This document shows positions 48,401 through 61,562 of a stretch of 64,000 nt of DNA, one piece after another. The notes under the pieces are model-generated. The model had not been told where the DNA came from. It saw only the letters and a program-made list of their open reading frames with translations, and did not search any database. Within the stretch, counting starts at the first letter, position 1, and every line of letters begins with the position of its first letter. The position numbers and the translations under genes were made by a program. Source of the stretch: Pipra filicauda (taxonomy: Eukaryota > Chordata > Aves > Passeriformes > Pipridae); the NCBI RefSeq assembly GCF_003945595.2, contig NW_024104510.1, positions 372,001 to 436,000 on the forward strand. Direction: 5' to 3'.

Positions 48401-51400
48401 CTTTTTTCCCTACATGCTTTTTTCTTGCTGGTGTTTCCATTCTCTTCAAACAGGCACCATGTCACAGCACTGAGCTGTTATAAAATCCTGCATCTTTGCT
48501 CAGATTTCAGCAGCAGAAAATCTGCAGTCACGTAATACTCTAGATGCTCATTTTGTTCTACTTATTTATGTCAAAGAACAAAGCAGTTAGAACAAAACCC
48601 AGAACAGGAGGAAATTAAAAACTCCTTTCCCGTTGTGTGGGGTGGAAAGGAGGAAAATTAATACCCCCAAACTCCAATGCATTTCAGAGGGAACATGACC
48701 CTGTCCCTAAACAGAGGCTGAAACAAAAATAATGCTTCCCAGCCTCAGGGATTGAGCCTGATTCCCAGGGAGATGGTTCAGGGCAGCCCTGGCCCCCACA
48801 GTGGTCAGTGAGGAAGAGCATGAGAGGCAGTGAAGTAGGGGACTGGCACACTGAGTCACACCGGTTGCAACTGTCCTCCTGCAATCTTTGTGGGCACAGC
48901 ATCTCCTGTATCCTAGTGAGAAGCCAAGTGACCTGCCCTGGAGAGTCATGATCCTCCTGCTCTGTCCCCTCCTCAAAGAAGAACGCCCAGGGGCGACTCT
49001 TGCAAAGACAACCGCGGGGAAGGAGAGCATAAAAGCAAGGGTTGGCAGAGGCAGAGAGAATGAAGGGAAACTGCTCGTCCTTTGTACACTGTATTGGTAA
49101 TTATGTGGAGGAGAACAACCAGTTAAAACTTGGTTTTGTTCACGTGAAGCCAACTGCTGACCTAATTTAATGCCTCTGGGTGTGCCAGCTCACAGCTTCC
49201 TGACTGTCAATAGGCTGGAAAGAAACACCAGCCCCCCGCTGCCGCCCCTGCCTGCTCCCTCTGCTCCACCAGCTCTCATGGTGTGGAAGTGGAAAAACAT
49301 TAATTGACTGGGTGACACCACCTCTTGAGGCCTTTGTCCTTATGACAGGGCCCTTAACAAAATGCAAGAGTATATCCACGTGGTGTGGTTTTCCAAGCAA
49401 GATGGGCATTGTCGAAGAAGATTCAACGAGCTGTGCATATCCTTGACTCTTCAACCACCTTATACGCTGAAGTTACACCTTTTGACCAAAGGAAAAAGCA
49501 CTGTCATATTTCGTTTTCAATTCTGAAGGTCTGCTCTTGAGTGGATTGCAATTCTCCAGCAAGTCTTGGTGTCAATTAAATTAGTTCTATTGCCACAAAT
49601 AAACCACACCAAAATCAATAAGGGACGTCCTTCATCCTGCTATAAAAAAGGCAAAAACCTTAAAGCTCACAAAGCTTATGAACTTGACCAGTCAGTGGTG
49701 TGCACTGTGCCTATTGAATTTTTTGCATGTGATTAATGGCGTATTGATCCTGTGTGACACTTCTGCAAGGCACTTACAACACGTGATAATGTCAGACAGC
49801 AACCTCTGCAAGCTACGATAACCGAGCTGTGCCTCAGTGCAGGAAAGAGAAACAATAAAGTAGCCATTTAGTAAAGCAAATGTGCAATAAGATGTATGAA
49901 TTCACTATTTCATAGTAATTTTTCCTGGGGGAATAAATGATTTCACCCTCGCACGGGGTTTTTTTTTCAGCTAATTCCAAATTTGGCCTTAAATTCACTG
50001 AGTTTACCAATGTTAATGTTCAGGGCTTTCTCGTAATTGAAGATTACTGTACTTTTTCAGTATGTTTTCTAAGTAAAAAACAGATAGATGTATAGGATGA
50101 CATGTTTTTGGAAAAACAAGTAGAGTCTTCCATAGCTAGTAAGGGCTTTGATCAGCTGTTGCTGTGTCTGCCTAGACCACCTCCACAAAAAGCTGAAGTT
50201 GTGTTTTTATTGCCTCTATCCATTCATCTTAACTTAATAACTGAGGATAGACTTCTATCCCACCTGTGGCAGCTGTTTAAACATGTCACCCAGTAACTTA
50301 TTCCTACAAATCTAGATCCCCGCACCATCGGTGCAAGAGAACAATCCTTTCTTCTTCTTTGTTCCCGTGCCCCATGTGCATAACACCTGACTTTTACTTT
50401 TTTCTAGAATAGAGTAATGGAAGGAAGAGTTGTGCAACATGGCACCGTGGGTGGAAAACAGCCAACCAACCTGTACCAGGAAAACAGCTATTACACGCAC
50501 GCGATCCGCAGCGTTAGTCCCATTACAGGGCTATAAAACCTGAGCCGGTTACAAAGCCCTGAGGGCTGGATCAGGAGCACTAAAACTTAATGGCAAGAGT
50601 GAGCTACTTTTCATTTTAGCTTTGACTTCTCCTCCATGCTGGCAGTAAATATCAGCAAAAATATGATTCAGTGACGGAAATGAGCTGTAATCTTTTAAGA
50701 TGTGGAGACACAACCCTTGCTGCTGAACCAGGGGTACTCAGGTGACTGGGGTGCTCAGCCAGGGCACCGATGCTCAGAGGCCTTCAGTCATCAGAGATTT
50801 CCTAAGCACCCTGAGGTTTAATTTACTGTTGTTGTTTTCTTTCCTTCAAGTAAAAAAAAAAAAAAAAAGGAACAGAAACTTTCAGCATATGAAGTTTCAC
50901 ACAGGAAATGAAATTGAAACCACTGATACAGCAGCGCAGAACAGCGCGGGGGGGGGGTTCTGCAGAGGATATGCTAAAAGAAGAAGTGGCAAAGTTGGTG
51001 AACAAGCTCACTGAGAGCCCAACTTTGCAAAACAGGCTGGTGAACTGTAGACTTTCACACACACAAAAAAAGCGAAGCTCTGTAGACACTATGATATTTA
51101 TTTGCTTTCATGCAGCTGGTGCCAGGTGCTGGCTTGCACGGCTGGACAATGGCATGTTTTGTTTAATCCCAGAACAGCCTTGGCTCAGTCTCCAGCTGCA
51201 GTTCTGTCCTCTCAGCTTCCATGGCCATCCAGAGCCACTCACCATGCTCCTGGAGGGCATTTGAGAAGGAATACTGCTATGATCTACAGGCCTCTCAATG
51301 GGCATTATTTGATCAAAATCACAAATTTTTGATCACTACTCATCTGCTTTGAAGTTCTGAGTTGGAAGTAAAACCTTTGGCATTGACCGCTAAACCAATA

Positions 51401-53654
51401 TGCTTTTAAACATCATGTGACTCACACTGCTTCCCAACCAGAGGTGTATTTTCAGTTCACTTTTGCCAGGGCCTCTAACATCAGCTTTCACAGACCAAGA
51501 GCTGTGCTCATTTTTATGTCGAGATATGAAAACCAAAGAGTGCCAGAACAAATACTTCACTTTTCCAAGGAAACTAACATACAAACCACTTCTGCATACC
51601 ACAGTCTGCAAAGTGCAGAGCACACACCAAGCATGAACAAAGCCCTGAGCCCACACTCTACTTGGACAAAAGCCCCACAGAATTCACCCTGGAATTGCTG
51701 CCTCCAAAGTGAATTCTGTAAGAGCAAAGGCTGACTCCAATACAAGAAACAAGTATCTGCAGTCCCACCTTTATACCAGGGTCAATCCCACTGGCTACAG
51801 GCACTTGTTTTCTCTGTTGGCTTTTGCAGGTAAGCTTCCCCAAATACAGTAGGACAATATAGGAACAGCCTGAGTACTTTTCTCCATCTCTTATCTTTTC
51901 AAACAAATGCCAGCTGATGGTTTCACTGCAGGTTGCTTTTATAGCCCTAGCTTGATTACTGTAAACTCACCTTACTCCTGTTACCAGCTCAAAGCTGAAC
52001 AGTTGAGGATTTCTCTTAGTGCAATTTCACATCAGTGAACATGCTTACATTAGATACCAACGTGGCACATTAACCTTTAATATCTAAAGCTGTTTTCATC
52101 ATGAGTACAATTGTCTTTCATTATTTGCTAATTAGGGACAGGTGGTTAACTGTTTGCAGTTCCACTGTAAACGATGGGCACCTGACAAACAGCTGAGATA
52201 GCAACAAAAACAATTCATATGTAAACTAAAGGTAGAAAGTGAGAGACTTCCTTTCGTTTACTTGGCTGAATTTTTCTAAGTGACTACAAAAGCTACATGA
52301 ACTTGTGGTAGTTTTGCAGGAGAAACCTCGGGGATTCAAAGTTCAATGTATTGCTTTCAATTCCTCATGTGATTACTATCTTCCTATTAAATTTGACTTG
52401 TAATCTATAGCTTGTATACTGCACAGAGTGGAGAAGAGGGGACCTTCAACCCTATTAAGCAATAGCATCTTCCATTCTACATTTCCTCTACATGGCACAA
52501 CACCTTTTTCACATTTGAAAGAGCAGTTCTCTACATCACCTACGGAGGATCTGTATGAGGAGAGAGTATTGATTTGGTTACAGAAAAGGGAGGGCAGCAA
52601 TGAAAGCAAGTCTGTCCTGTTAAATCTCAGTTTTAGAATCCTGCCTTGTATAAAAAGGGATAACAAAGGCTTTTGGTTGGTCATGTTTAAGTCTTTCCAC
52701 AATCCACTATGGTAGCCCCATTTGTAAACTTTACTTTTGATAGAGCCTGATGGGAAATAAGGTGTTTGCATAAGCAATATACTTCTTGCTGATAAAGGAG
52801 AAATATCAAGAAAAAACACCTTATCTTGTCAGACTTGGAAGAGCAACCCTATGAAATTATTCTCATATTTCTCTTTCCTAGCAAGGCAGTTTTGGGGTTT
52901 TTTTTGTCCCCCTAGAATAGCTAGATAATTGTTGAAAATTCCCTAAGCTGACGTGGTGAATCTGAGTGCAGTTTTGCTTGCTTTCATCACAATTATAATA
53001 ACACTATTCTGACAAAGGGTGTTTTTTGGCCAGCATATGGGGCAACCCATGAAAATTTGCTACCCAGTCGAGCTCACAGATGCCCCTCTGCACGTCCAGA
53101 GCTCTCTGGCAGACAGCTGCAGGGCTGGGAAGGCGTTTAGCTGAGGAGCAGATGCTCTGTGCAGCATTAACTCCCTCACGTGGTTACAGCCACATGAGGA
53201 AACCAGCACGTAATGGCACAGCGAGGGCAGTTGGTGACTCACTAAATCCTAAACACCCCAAAGCTCTCTCCAAGGCTGCTAGAGAATGGGATTTGTAACT
53301 GAAAGGGGGAAAAGATGATTTTTACTCTTTAAATACTTATTGTCCTGACATAATTATGCATCAGACTCTTCAACTGATAACTTCAATTGGCACTTACTGA
53401 GGATTGGAAGAGAACTTGAATGAAATCCTGGTAAAAATTTCAAATAATTTCAGAGATACCCAATTTTCACCTACTAATTTCACCTTTTTTCAAATCTTGA
53501 TTTTGTACCCATGTGAGTAAAACCACTGTCACCTCACTGACCTTCAGGAGTTCACTCCTGTTCTATGCTGGTATGAATGACTGACAGTGATAAGGAGTGA
53601 GGAGTTAATGACATTCACAGCATCATGGCTGAACCGGAACAGGAACTGCACAAT

Positions 53655-53885
53655 AAACAGAACCATAAAGTAATTCAGGTCAGAAGGGACTTCTGGAGGT
53701 CATGTAAGCCCAGCTTCTTGCTCAAAGAAGGGCCAACATCAAAATCAGACTGGTTTGCTGACAGCCTTATCTGGTCAACCTCTGAAAATCTCAGTGTGGA
53801 AACCATACAGCCTCTGTGCAAACCCATCCCATTGCTTCACTCCTCTCAGGGCGAACTTTTTTTCCACATAAACAATCTCAATTTC
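53655..53885 (-). mobile_element. CR1 LINE 3' fragment, old
   Basis: On the + strand the segment reads as the reverse complement of a CR1 3' end. It shows AACCATAAAGTAATTCAGG, then CAGAAGGGACTTCTGGAGGT, CAGCTTCTTGCTCAAAGAAG, GGCCAACATC and TCAATTTCTCTATC, all in the order of the CR1 consensus near its 3' terminus. It is 5' truncated and diverged, without ORFs, so it is inactive. Orientation is the same as SLC6A6. Confidence 0.8.
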
Positions 53886-56800
53886 TCTATCTGACATAGA
53901 AAGAAGATGATGAGGAAAAGGGAGAAGAGGATTAACACAAAACGGCAAGACAGTACCAAATGGAAGGCTCAATCTTCATATTCTGGTGCTGCACACATAC
54001 AATACAAGCAGTTGGAATGCAAAAGGTACTGAGGGGGTGTGAGGTGAGTGACAAATGGGTAAGCTCCAGGTAAGTACAAAATAATCAACAGTCTCTGGTG
54101 GCAGCATATCAGACAATACTCATTTTATTGTCAGATTAAAACATATTCCTTTAAAAAACCAAACAAAAAACTCTACTGAGTGCTCCAATGCATGCCAAGC
54201 AATTATTGTTTTCCACAATGTGTCCTGTGACTCACTGTGCCACAATGAATTGGCATATGGTGCTCATTCAGGGTATATAACTCACACATTAGCTCTGAAG
54301 AGCTAAGTTACTTGGACTGTAGTTAATTTTGGGGGTTTTTAATTTCCCCACGGCCATGCAATAAATGTCATGCTTATTATTGTATTATTATTATTTAAAA
54401 AAAATGTTTTTAGTGGCAGGCAAGTGTCATTAACGCCTGAAATTTCTTGTATGCTATGAAAATTAATTCAGACAAACTCTGGCATGCGAAAGCACGTAAA
54501 TAATTGGTAAATACTACCTGTGGTCTTCTGGGTCCAGATTTGCCTGATGCCAAGAGCAATCAAATCCTTTTTGGCTGCAAAGGATAGGAGGGCACTCAAC
54601 ACCTTGCAGAAAGGCACTCAGTACCTGGCAAAAATCAAGCTTTCTGTGTGCCAGCACCCCATGAAAGAGCAAACCTTAGCATGTGCAACAGAAATGGTTT
54701 TCTTCTCTTTCAAGGGAAGGCAACCTCCAAGAGAGACACAGAGCCAGCTCTCTGTAGGGTGACAAATACTCTTCCTGTCTGGAAAAGGGGCACTTTCTAT
54801 GGTCACACGGCTTAAAAAAGGGCTTTAACTCTCTTATTGAAAGAGACATAAGAAGTAACAGAGCATCTGTCTTTCGGTGAGTTTGCCCAAGAGCAAAAAA
54901 AATCCAGTTTTTATCACGGAGAAGGCACCAGAGATGCTTAAAATCAGGGACTGAGTAGTAGCAAAAGAAACTGTGTGCGATTACAAGAAAATTCTTCTCT
55001 CGTAATCAAGATTACTCAAATGAGCCCAGGCTGCACCACGACTTGTGAATATGACCAAGAGAACATGACTCCAGAGGGCTAATGGAGCTTTCCACCATAC
55101 CGAGGTGATTTAATGGGGGTAAAAACCCTGTATAGGCAAGGTCTATGTAACACTTGTACACATTTGACACAAGTCCACTGAAAGCAGTGCTATTCATTAG
55201 CAAAAGTGGATCAGTAAGATGGAAGTGGACCATTGGGATTTCACCCACATAGGGACTCAGAGCTACAGCAGAAATGCCACGGCTTTCAAAGTCAGCAGGA
55301 CTGATTCCTGAACAAGGAGATCTCACTTCTGACATTATTTACACAACGATAAAGCAATAGCAATGCTACTGGAATCAACAAAGCTACGCTGGAATAAATC
55401 AGTTCAGAATTAGATCCTGAATTTGTATGTCTTTGAGCTAATTTCACAGGTATCAAACAACATTAACATCTCAAAATGTGACTTGGAAGGAGAATATAAA
55501 CAAACATCTCAGCCTACAGCTCTATTGCTCCCTGATCCCTGAGGAGGCAATTATTCCCTCGGTGGTGTCCTGTATAGCCCAAATGCAATTACTGCCAATA
55601 CAAATATTTTGTTCCTGTGTTTATGCTTTACAAAATGTGAATTTGGACTGTGTGGCCTCAGGTGTTCCCTTTGGTGTTTAACACAACAGGACCCTTAGCA
55701 TGAAGAGTGATGGTGAACAAGGACCTGCTCTGCTTATTTCCTCACTTGGAATCTCCTGAACCGTTTACTCGTATGGGAGACAGATGAAATTGTGCCTGAA
55801 CCAAGACTGCCAGCATATGACCTTTCTTTCACTGCTACTCTGTAGGTTCTTTACTAGTGGTCACAAGATATTCTCCATCTCCTCTTTGGTTTATTCAAAC
55901 ATTGGTTGCATCTCCCTCACCTACGTTCCTCTGGGGAGAAGTACACAAAAAGGGCAAAAGTACATAAAAATTAAGTAGAGTCCAGGCCTTTTTCCAATCA
56001 AAAGTCATATTCATCTATGCAGAAATGTCAGTCTTCATTTCACCCAAGGAGATAAAAACAGTGTTTAGATAATAACACCTTCTCCTCAATGCAAAGAGAA
56101 GGAAATGCTGCCCTTGTCCGGATCCCAAATATTCATTCTCTTTTTGGCTCATTCATGACAGTGTTAGCTAGATTTTCATTATTGAGTATTATTTGTAGCT
56201 GCTGTTTTCATGAAGGAGCTGTAATAAACAAGTGAGATTTATGTTCTTTTTTTAAATTGCTTGAAATAATTAGCACTGTTAAATTTAGACTCTGAAAAGC
56301 CTACTGATTTCTCTATTTTTTCAATACAGAAGCTACAAAGCAATCTACCACCACCAGTCAGGCCTGGGCCAGAACAGTACGCACACCATATAACAACCAA
56401 AATGTTATTATGAAATAATCTAAGTTCTCTAAACAACCTTTTAAAAGTAAATGATGGCTGTGCTGAATTAAATGTTTTAACAATTGCACTTTGTGTTATT
56501 CTTCTCAAGTCTAAATGCAGACAGGACTTTGTTTCATTCCTATTAGTGTCTGTACGGGTGCAAATGGGCACGCTGGACCTGGACCATGTTGATAAGCTCA
56601 ATGGAAAGCAGAGACCCAGACCCAGATCAGAATTTTGCAGCTGACTTCCTAGCTTGATGGTTTATACTGATTATTTGTACTGCATCTAAAGCCCTGACCC
56701 ACGACAGACATTCAAATACCAAACTCAGAGCTTGTGGTTTGCCCTCATCTCTGCATCATTTACTTTTTCCACTCATTGCCCCTCAACCACAGCTTGCTGT

Positions 56801-57544
56801 ATTGACAGTCCAGATACTTATTTAGAATAAGTAAACATTTTGCCCTCTCCAACCCAATTTGGCCATTTCACAGCCAGTGCTGCATTTCAGAGCCTAATCC
56901 AACAAACCTGCCTCAAGACAGCACCAAACAAACAACCTCTAAAAAGCTTTCCACTCATAGTTGAGGTTTTTTTTGGTTGGTTGGTCGATAGTTCTGTGAC
57001 TCATCAGCCTTACAGTGTTTTTCTTGGTGCAGGTGCCACGATCTTGGCAGTCCAGGTTTCCTCAGTGCAGTGGGAAAGACAAGATGAAATACCAGGGGCC
57101 ACGACAGAACTTGGCCTTAACAGTTCTACAAGAAGGGACTGATGTCGAGCACTACAACCCCAGAGGAGATGAGGAAAAGATGATCTGCTGTGGGAAAGAC
57201 CACATCATGCCATGCATGGAAGACATACAGAAGCAAGATACTAATTCTATAATGAGGAAAGGTACAAATGAAGACAAGGAGAAGGCTAAACCTGTCAGTT
57301 TTTACATAATGAACTTTTTTAACTAGAGGAAGGAAAGGTTAGGGAAGGTATATAAACAAGAATGATGAAGCTGAGAAAGGAGTCCATACTAACATGCAGA
57401 AGACAGCTGTAATAGGTATCAAAATATAAAATCATAAGTACTTATTTGCTCTATATATGATAAAACAGTAACAACTTCTATGTTAACGATAAAACCCCAG
57501 GGCATTAAAATAAACAAAGGCATGCTGTCTTAAGTAATTAATGG

Positions 57545-57578
57545 ATAAAATAAGTGATTTTTTTATCACTTATTTTAT
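57545..57578. repeat. Perfect 14-bp inverted repeat with 6-base loop
   Basis: ATAAAATAAGTGAT (57545-57558) and its exact reverse complement ATCACTTATTTTAT (57565-57578) flank six T residues. It can form a cruciform or an RNA hairpin on either strand. Confidence 0.9.
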
Positions 57579-57639
57579 GGGATGGGGATTTAGTGCTAGG
57601 AAGGATAAAGCTCTACATCTCAGGAGAGCAGTGACATTG

Positions 57640-58295
57640 CCTGAGGAGCAGCTAGCAAAGCTGTGAATCCAAGAAAGACCTAAAGGTGATTGCAGGTAAG
57701 ATTAGCCAAGTAATAGAGTTTCTCTGTGTGGTGCTACTGATTGATGCAGAAGGGTCAAAGGCCAAGCTATTTCTGTATGTGTACATGGGAAGGGATGACA
57801 TGGAAATCTAAAGCATAATGCTGTGTCAAAACAACCACAGTGAACAAATTATGACCTGTTCAAGTCTCCACAGATTAGAAAGGAGATAGAGAAATTAAAG
57901 GAAATACAAATAAGGACAATAAAAGTGATCTAAGGAAAGAGTAGCAGTGCTAAAATTAATATGTTCTATAAATGAGAAGACTCCTGGGCTGAGATCCAGC
58001 TATAAATACCTTCAAGGTACTGTGTGTAGAGGAAGGTAATTAATCTAGCTCAAAAGATAGTAGGACAAGAAGCAACTGCTTGAATTTAGGAATGGAAAAA
58101 TTCAGGATATATAATAAGAAAAAGTTGTTTGAAGAGACACATCTGCTCAACAAGGTCTACTCCCAAGGTGATAGCTAAGGCACACTTACTGTATGCAATC
58201 CAGAACAGGTTGTATGAGGAAGGAGCTCTGGGAAATTTTGCCATCATAGCTTTCTACTGTCCAAGGAGATCACCACAGTCCAACCTACTTATCTT
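57640..58295 (+). mobile_element. CR1 LINE fragment, strongly decayed
   Basis: Several blocks match the CR1 3' region in order on the + strand. GAAAGACCTAAAGGTGATTG is followed by GGACAATAAAAGTGATC, ATACCTTCAAGGTAC, GATAGTAGGACAAGAAGCAA, GATATATAATAAGAAAAAGT, CAGAACAGGTTGTATGAGGA and AGATCACCACAGTCCAACC. Divergence is high and the frame is broken throughout, indicating an ancient copy. Confidence 0.65.
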
Positions 58296-58919
58296 TTTGT
58301 CTTGTTCTTTATGAGTTATCTTAAAGACTGCTTTTCTATTTAAAAAAACCCAAGAAAACACTCAACCTATATATCCATGTAGTGACAATACATCTACACC
58401 AGAGCCCAGAAAATGGGGGTGTGCAGCGCTCCAATGTGTATGTCAGGTAATGGCAAACCTCTCTGACTCTCTTCTGGCTGTTCAGTGGTGTGTGCAATTT
58501 GAGTCTGTTGGGTGCCAGGCATGAGAGTGTCAGCAAGAAAAAAAAATGCTGACCCAGAGCTCAGATTATTCCAATTATCTGAACATCGAGATCAAAGGCC
58601 AAAGTGGGAACTACCTCTTGTGATACTCGTGGTCTTCCTCAGCCTTGTATTAAGACATCCTGCACAGAAGCTTTCAGTGTCACTGCATAAATTATGTACT
58701 TTGATTTATGATTAGCTGAAAACCAACTCTAGCAGTATTTTAACAACCCTCAGGAGCTCTTAACAGAAAATAAAGAAGAAAATAAAATAAAAACCCCCAC
58801 ACATTTGCAACAGACCTTACAGTTTTCAATGACAAATGGGTACACACAAACGTGAGGAATATAAACCCCGAGTACCGTTATACCCTCCCTTAAACAAATC
58901 CCATCCCAACTGCACTCAC

Positions 58920-58985
58920 CAATCGGGACTTCTGTCCCCTCCTCAATGTAGATGGGCAGTGGTGATTCCTCCATAGGATGAGGCA
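58920..58985 (-). other. Candidate alternative SLC6A6 upstream exon (66 bases)
   Basis: On the - strand the segment is flanked by TTACTTTCCATCAG| and a strong donor ATTG|GTGAGT. It is open and contains an ATG at 58972-58974; from it the frame reads through PIYIEEGTEVP. Splicing to the first SLC6A6 coding exon would join in frame with MATKEK and add 22 residues. It may equally be a 5'UTR exon or a chance pair of splice-like sites. Confidence 0.25.
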
Positions 58986-61526
58986 CTGATGGAAAGTAAT
59001 GAATTGTGGTAGTATTTGTCGCAAAGTGACTACAATAAGATGGTCCCTTTCTTATCATTACAACTACATATGGCTGGTTACTATCACAAAGAACCCTTTC
59101 TCAAAGTGGTCACCTCCTGTCACAGTGATCGGTCCAAGTCAGAGTCTGAGGGGTTAAGCCCCACCGAGCATTCACTGCCACAGGAGTCAACCCCCTCTGA
59201 ATAGGGCCTGGGAGAGATCCCTGCCCTGGATGCTTCACCATCCTCCTGCCATTTCGTTATAGCCTCACTACTCCTTTCCCTGGAGTTTAACTCTCCTTTG
59301 GAAACTCACACAGTTGAAGAAGCCAAGGGGAGCCAACGCACAGACAGGCACAAATAGAGTTATCGAGTCAAAGTCATAATATTTCATGCACAGAACCAGA
59401 AGAGAGAGGCTCTGATGCTCAAAGCTTGCCGTTAGCTGTTGAAAAGCCACAGCAGGTGATGGAAGGCTGCACCGCAAATGGCCTCTGGACCACTGACTTT
59501 TCATTACTCATTTTGGAGTGTATCTATTGGAGTTAGGAATTCTCGATTCCTTCTTTGTGATACTGCAGTCTCCAGGCAAAACTCTTCAGATCTGCACTGC
59601 AGGCTTATTCTGCAGTTTCCAGACACCGCACAGTCACTGCTGCAGGGTTTGTCTGTTTGGGTTCTTCTCTATTTGCGAGCTTCTTCTCTTAAAGGTGTTT
59701 TTGTTGCACTATTTCCCTAATCTCTGGGAAGCCTATGCTTCACAGGATTTTCAAGAGATTTGAACTTCCTACACTAGAATGAAATAATAATGAGCTACAA
59801 ATGTTGAAAATGGTCACACACAAAAAGCTTTTGGATTTTTTCCTTCTCCGTTACCTTTTAAAAATGATGATGTACCTTCTCAAAGATACAAATGCTTAAC
59901 CTAGTCTCAGCTAGGATTCCCAGCAGCAGGGAAGGAGGATTCTTTAATCCTTTGTAGGGTATCCTTCAATTACTACTGGATTTTTAGGGTTTTTTTTTTT
60001 GAAAGAGTATCTTATGATATCCATAAAACCAGCCAAAGAACACTTATGGTTTAAAGCTATTAAATAAAGCATCTTACAGTGTTTCTGCTAGCAACACAAC
60101 CAGAATAAAGAGTTTTTTTAACAGATGCTTGACTAGCAATGGGCGTAATATAAACCCCACGCTGGTGCTTTGTGGGATGCAAAGGGCTGCCAGTTCCCTG
60201 GCTTTACCTAAGCCCACCCCTCGCTCACGTGGAAGATGAAGGGAAGCACAGGGGAGAGGAAGAGCAGAACACGGTTGCCTACAGAACTACTGTACAAGCC
60301 ACAGAAGTCATGGTCTACCGGGACGCCTTGCGCAAGCCACGTTTATCTAGAAGCTGAACTAACATTCCAGCTCAACAATAGCAAAAAAACATTTGTTACC
60401 ACACGGCGTTTTGCTACATATTAACCAGCAGTTGCTACGCAAGCATAATGGAGTGCTGCAATTCCGAGATACATGTTATTTATAAAATAATAATAAAAAA
60501 AAAAAATGTTGACTTATGGAAAATCAGCCTGAGGGGAGTGCTCGTGGGCTTGCCATGCCACTGGACACAGTACATGCTTGGAAGTTATGCAAAGCGGGCC
60601 CTGCATTGGGAACAATGCAGTCTTTTTCCTTGCTAACCTAATTTTGCATAAAGGCAACGAGAGTCTTCATCTATGCAGCCCCTTAAAACATTTAATCAGA
60701 TTTATTTACTAGGAAGAAATACCAGAGCAGAGCTTCCTATACTACTCAACAGCTTTCAAATCTGAGATCTGCAAAAAAACCAGGTCACTAGATGGTGTGG
60801 CAAAAAAAAGCCTGTTGTATTTTTAAGACATAACAGCTTTCTTGGTCCCATGATGAACACTTTACCAGGCTCCCCCTGACAGAGCAGCCAGGCTGGAACC
60901 AAATGCTTTCACAAAACATTTGCAAGAGTATTCACCAATGGCTGCTGGCATCTACTCTTACTTTAATGGGTATCACCATAGGTTGTAGAAAAGACCTGAA
61001 ATAACTGTAGGCTATTTGAGGCCAAATACACGTATACACACTCTCTCTTACCCACACGTATACAGGCACACACTAGTACACGTGCACGCAAACAAATGGC
61101 TCTATAGGCAGAACTTGGATTCTGTAGGATCCAAGGCAGAAAAGCTGATTTTTGTCACAGGGTTTGGGAATCAAGGGCTCTGGGGTGCTAAAATCAAGTT
61201 CTCACTTTTGGGTCTCCTCTGCTTTGGGCAAACCAATTTAACATTATCCCTCTGGGATTTACACACCAACTTTATGGACATGCTGCTTAAATGCCTGCAA
61301 AGTGCTTTGCAATGGTTTCTAAATTCTGCAGTGATATGCACAGAAGAACTGCACAGATAGGTTTAAGATAACAGTTGCTGAGCATTATTGCTGTATAACT
61401 ACAGTCTATTTTTACATGCTCTATACTTGGTTTCTATAAACAGATGGTAAGTGTTCAGTATTTGAACGTTTTAATGAGCTTTATAAGCCTTTTGTAATTT
61501 CATAAACAAGCATAAATAACACTTAC

Positions 61527-61562
61527 ATGAAGTAGAGTCTCTCCTGAATGTATTTTCTCTTC
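61527..61562 (-). other. Candidate SLC6A6 upstream micro-exon (36 bases)
   Basis: On the - strand a pyrimidine tract CTTTTTTTTCCCCCAAACAG precedes 36 bases ending TTCAT|GTAAGTG. The frame that would continue into the candidate exon at 58920-58985 is open. Both sites resemble real splice sites, but such pairs arise by chance in an intron of this size. Confidence 0.2.

Noticed and set aside
48707..49153. 148-codon ORF on the - strand in intron 1
   Set aside because: No similarity to known proteins, no splice sites, low-complexity Ser/Leu-rich translation.
51974..51997. 24-base exon-like segment on the - strand (acceptor CTGTTCAG, donor AAG|GTGAGT)
   Set aside because: Good donor but a mediocre acceptor, no link to any reading frame, and such pairs are expected by chance in 22 kb of intron.
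56840..57326. Overlapping + strand ORFs (about 100 codons each) after a pyrimidine-rich stretch
   Set aside because: No recognisable domain; the two frames overlap and neither has supporting splice or promoter features.
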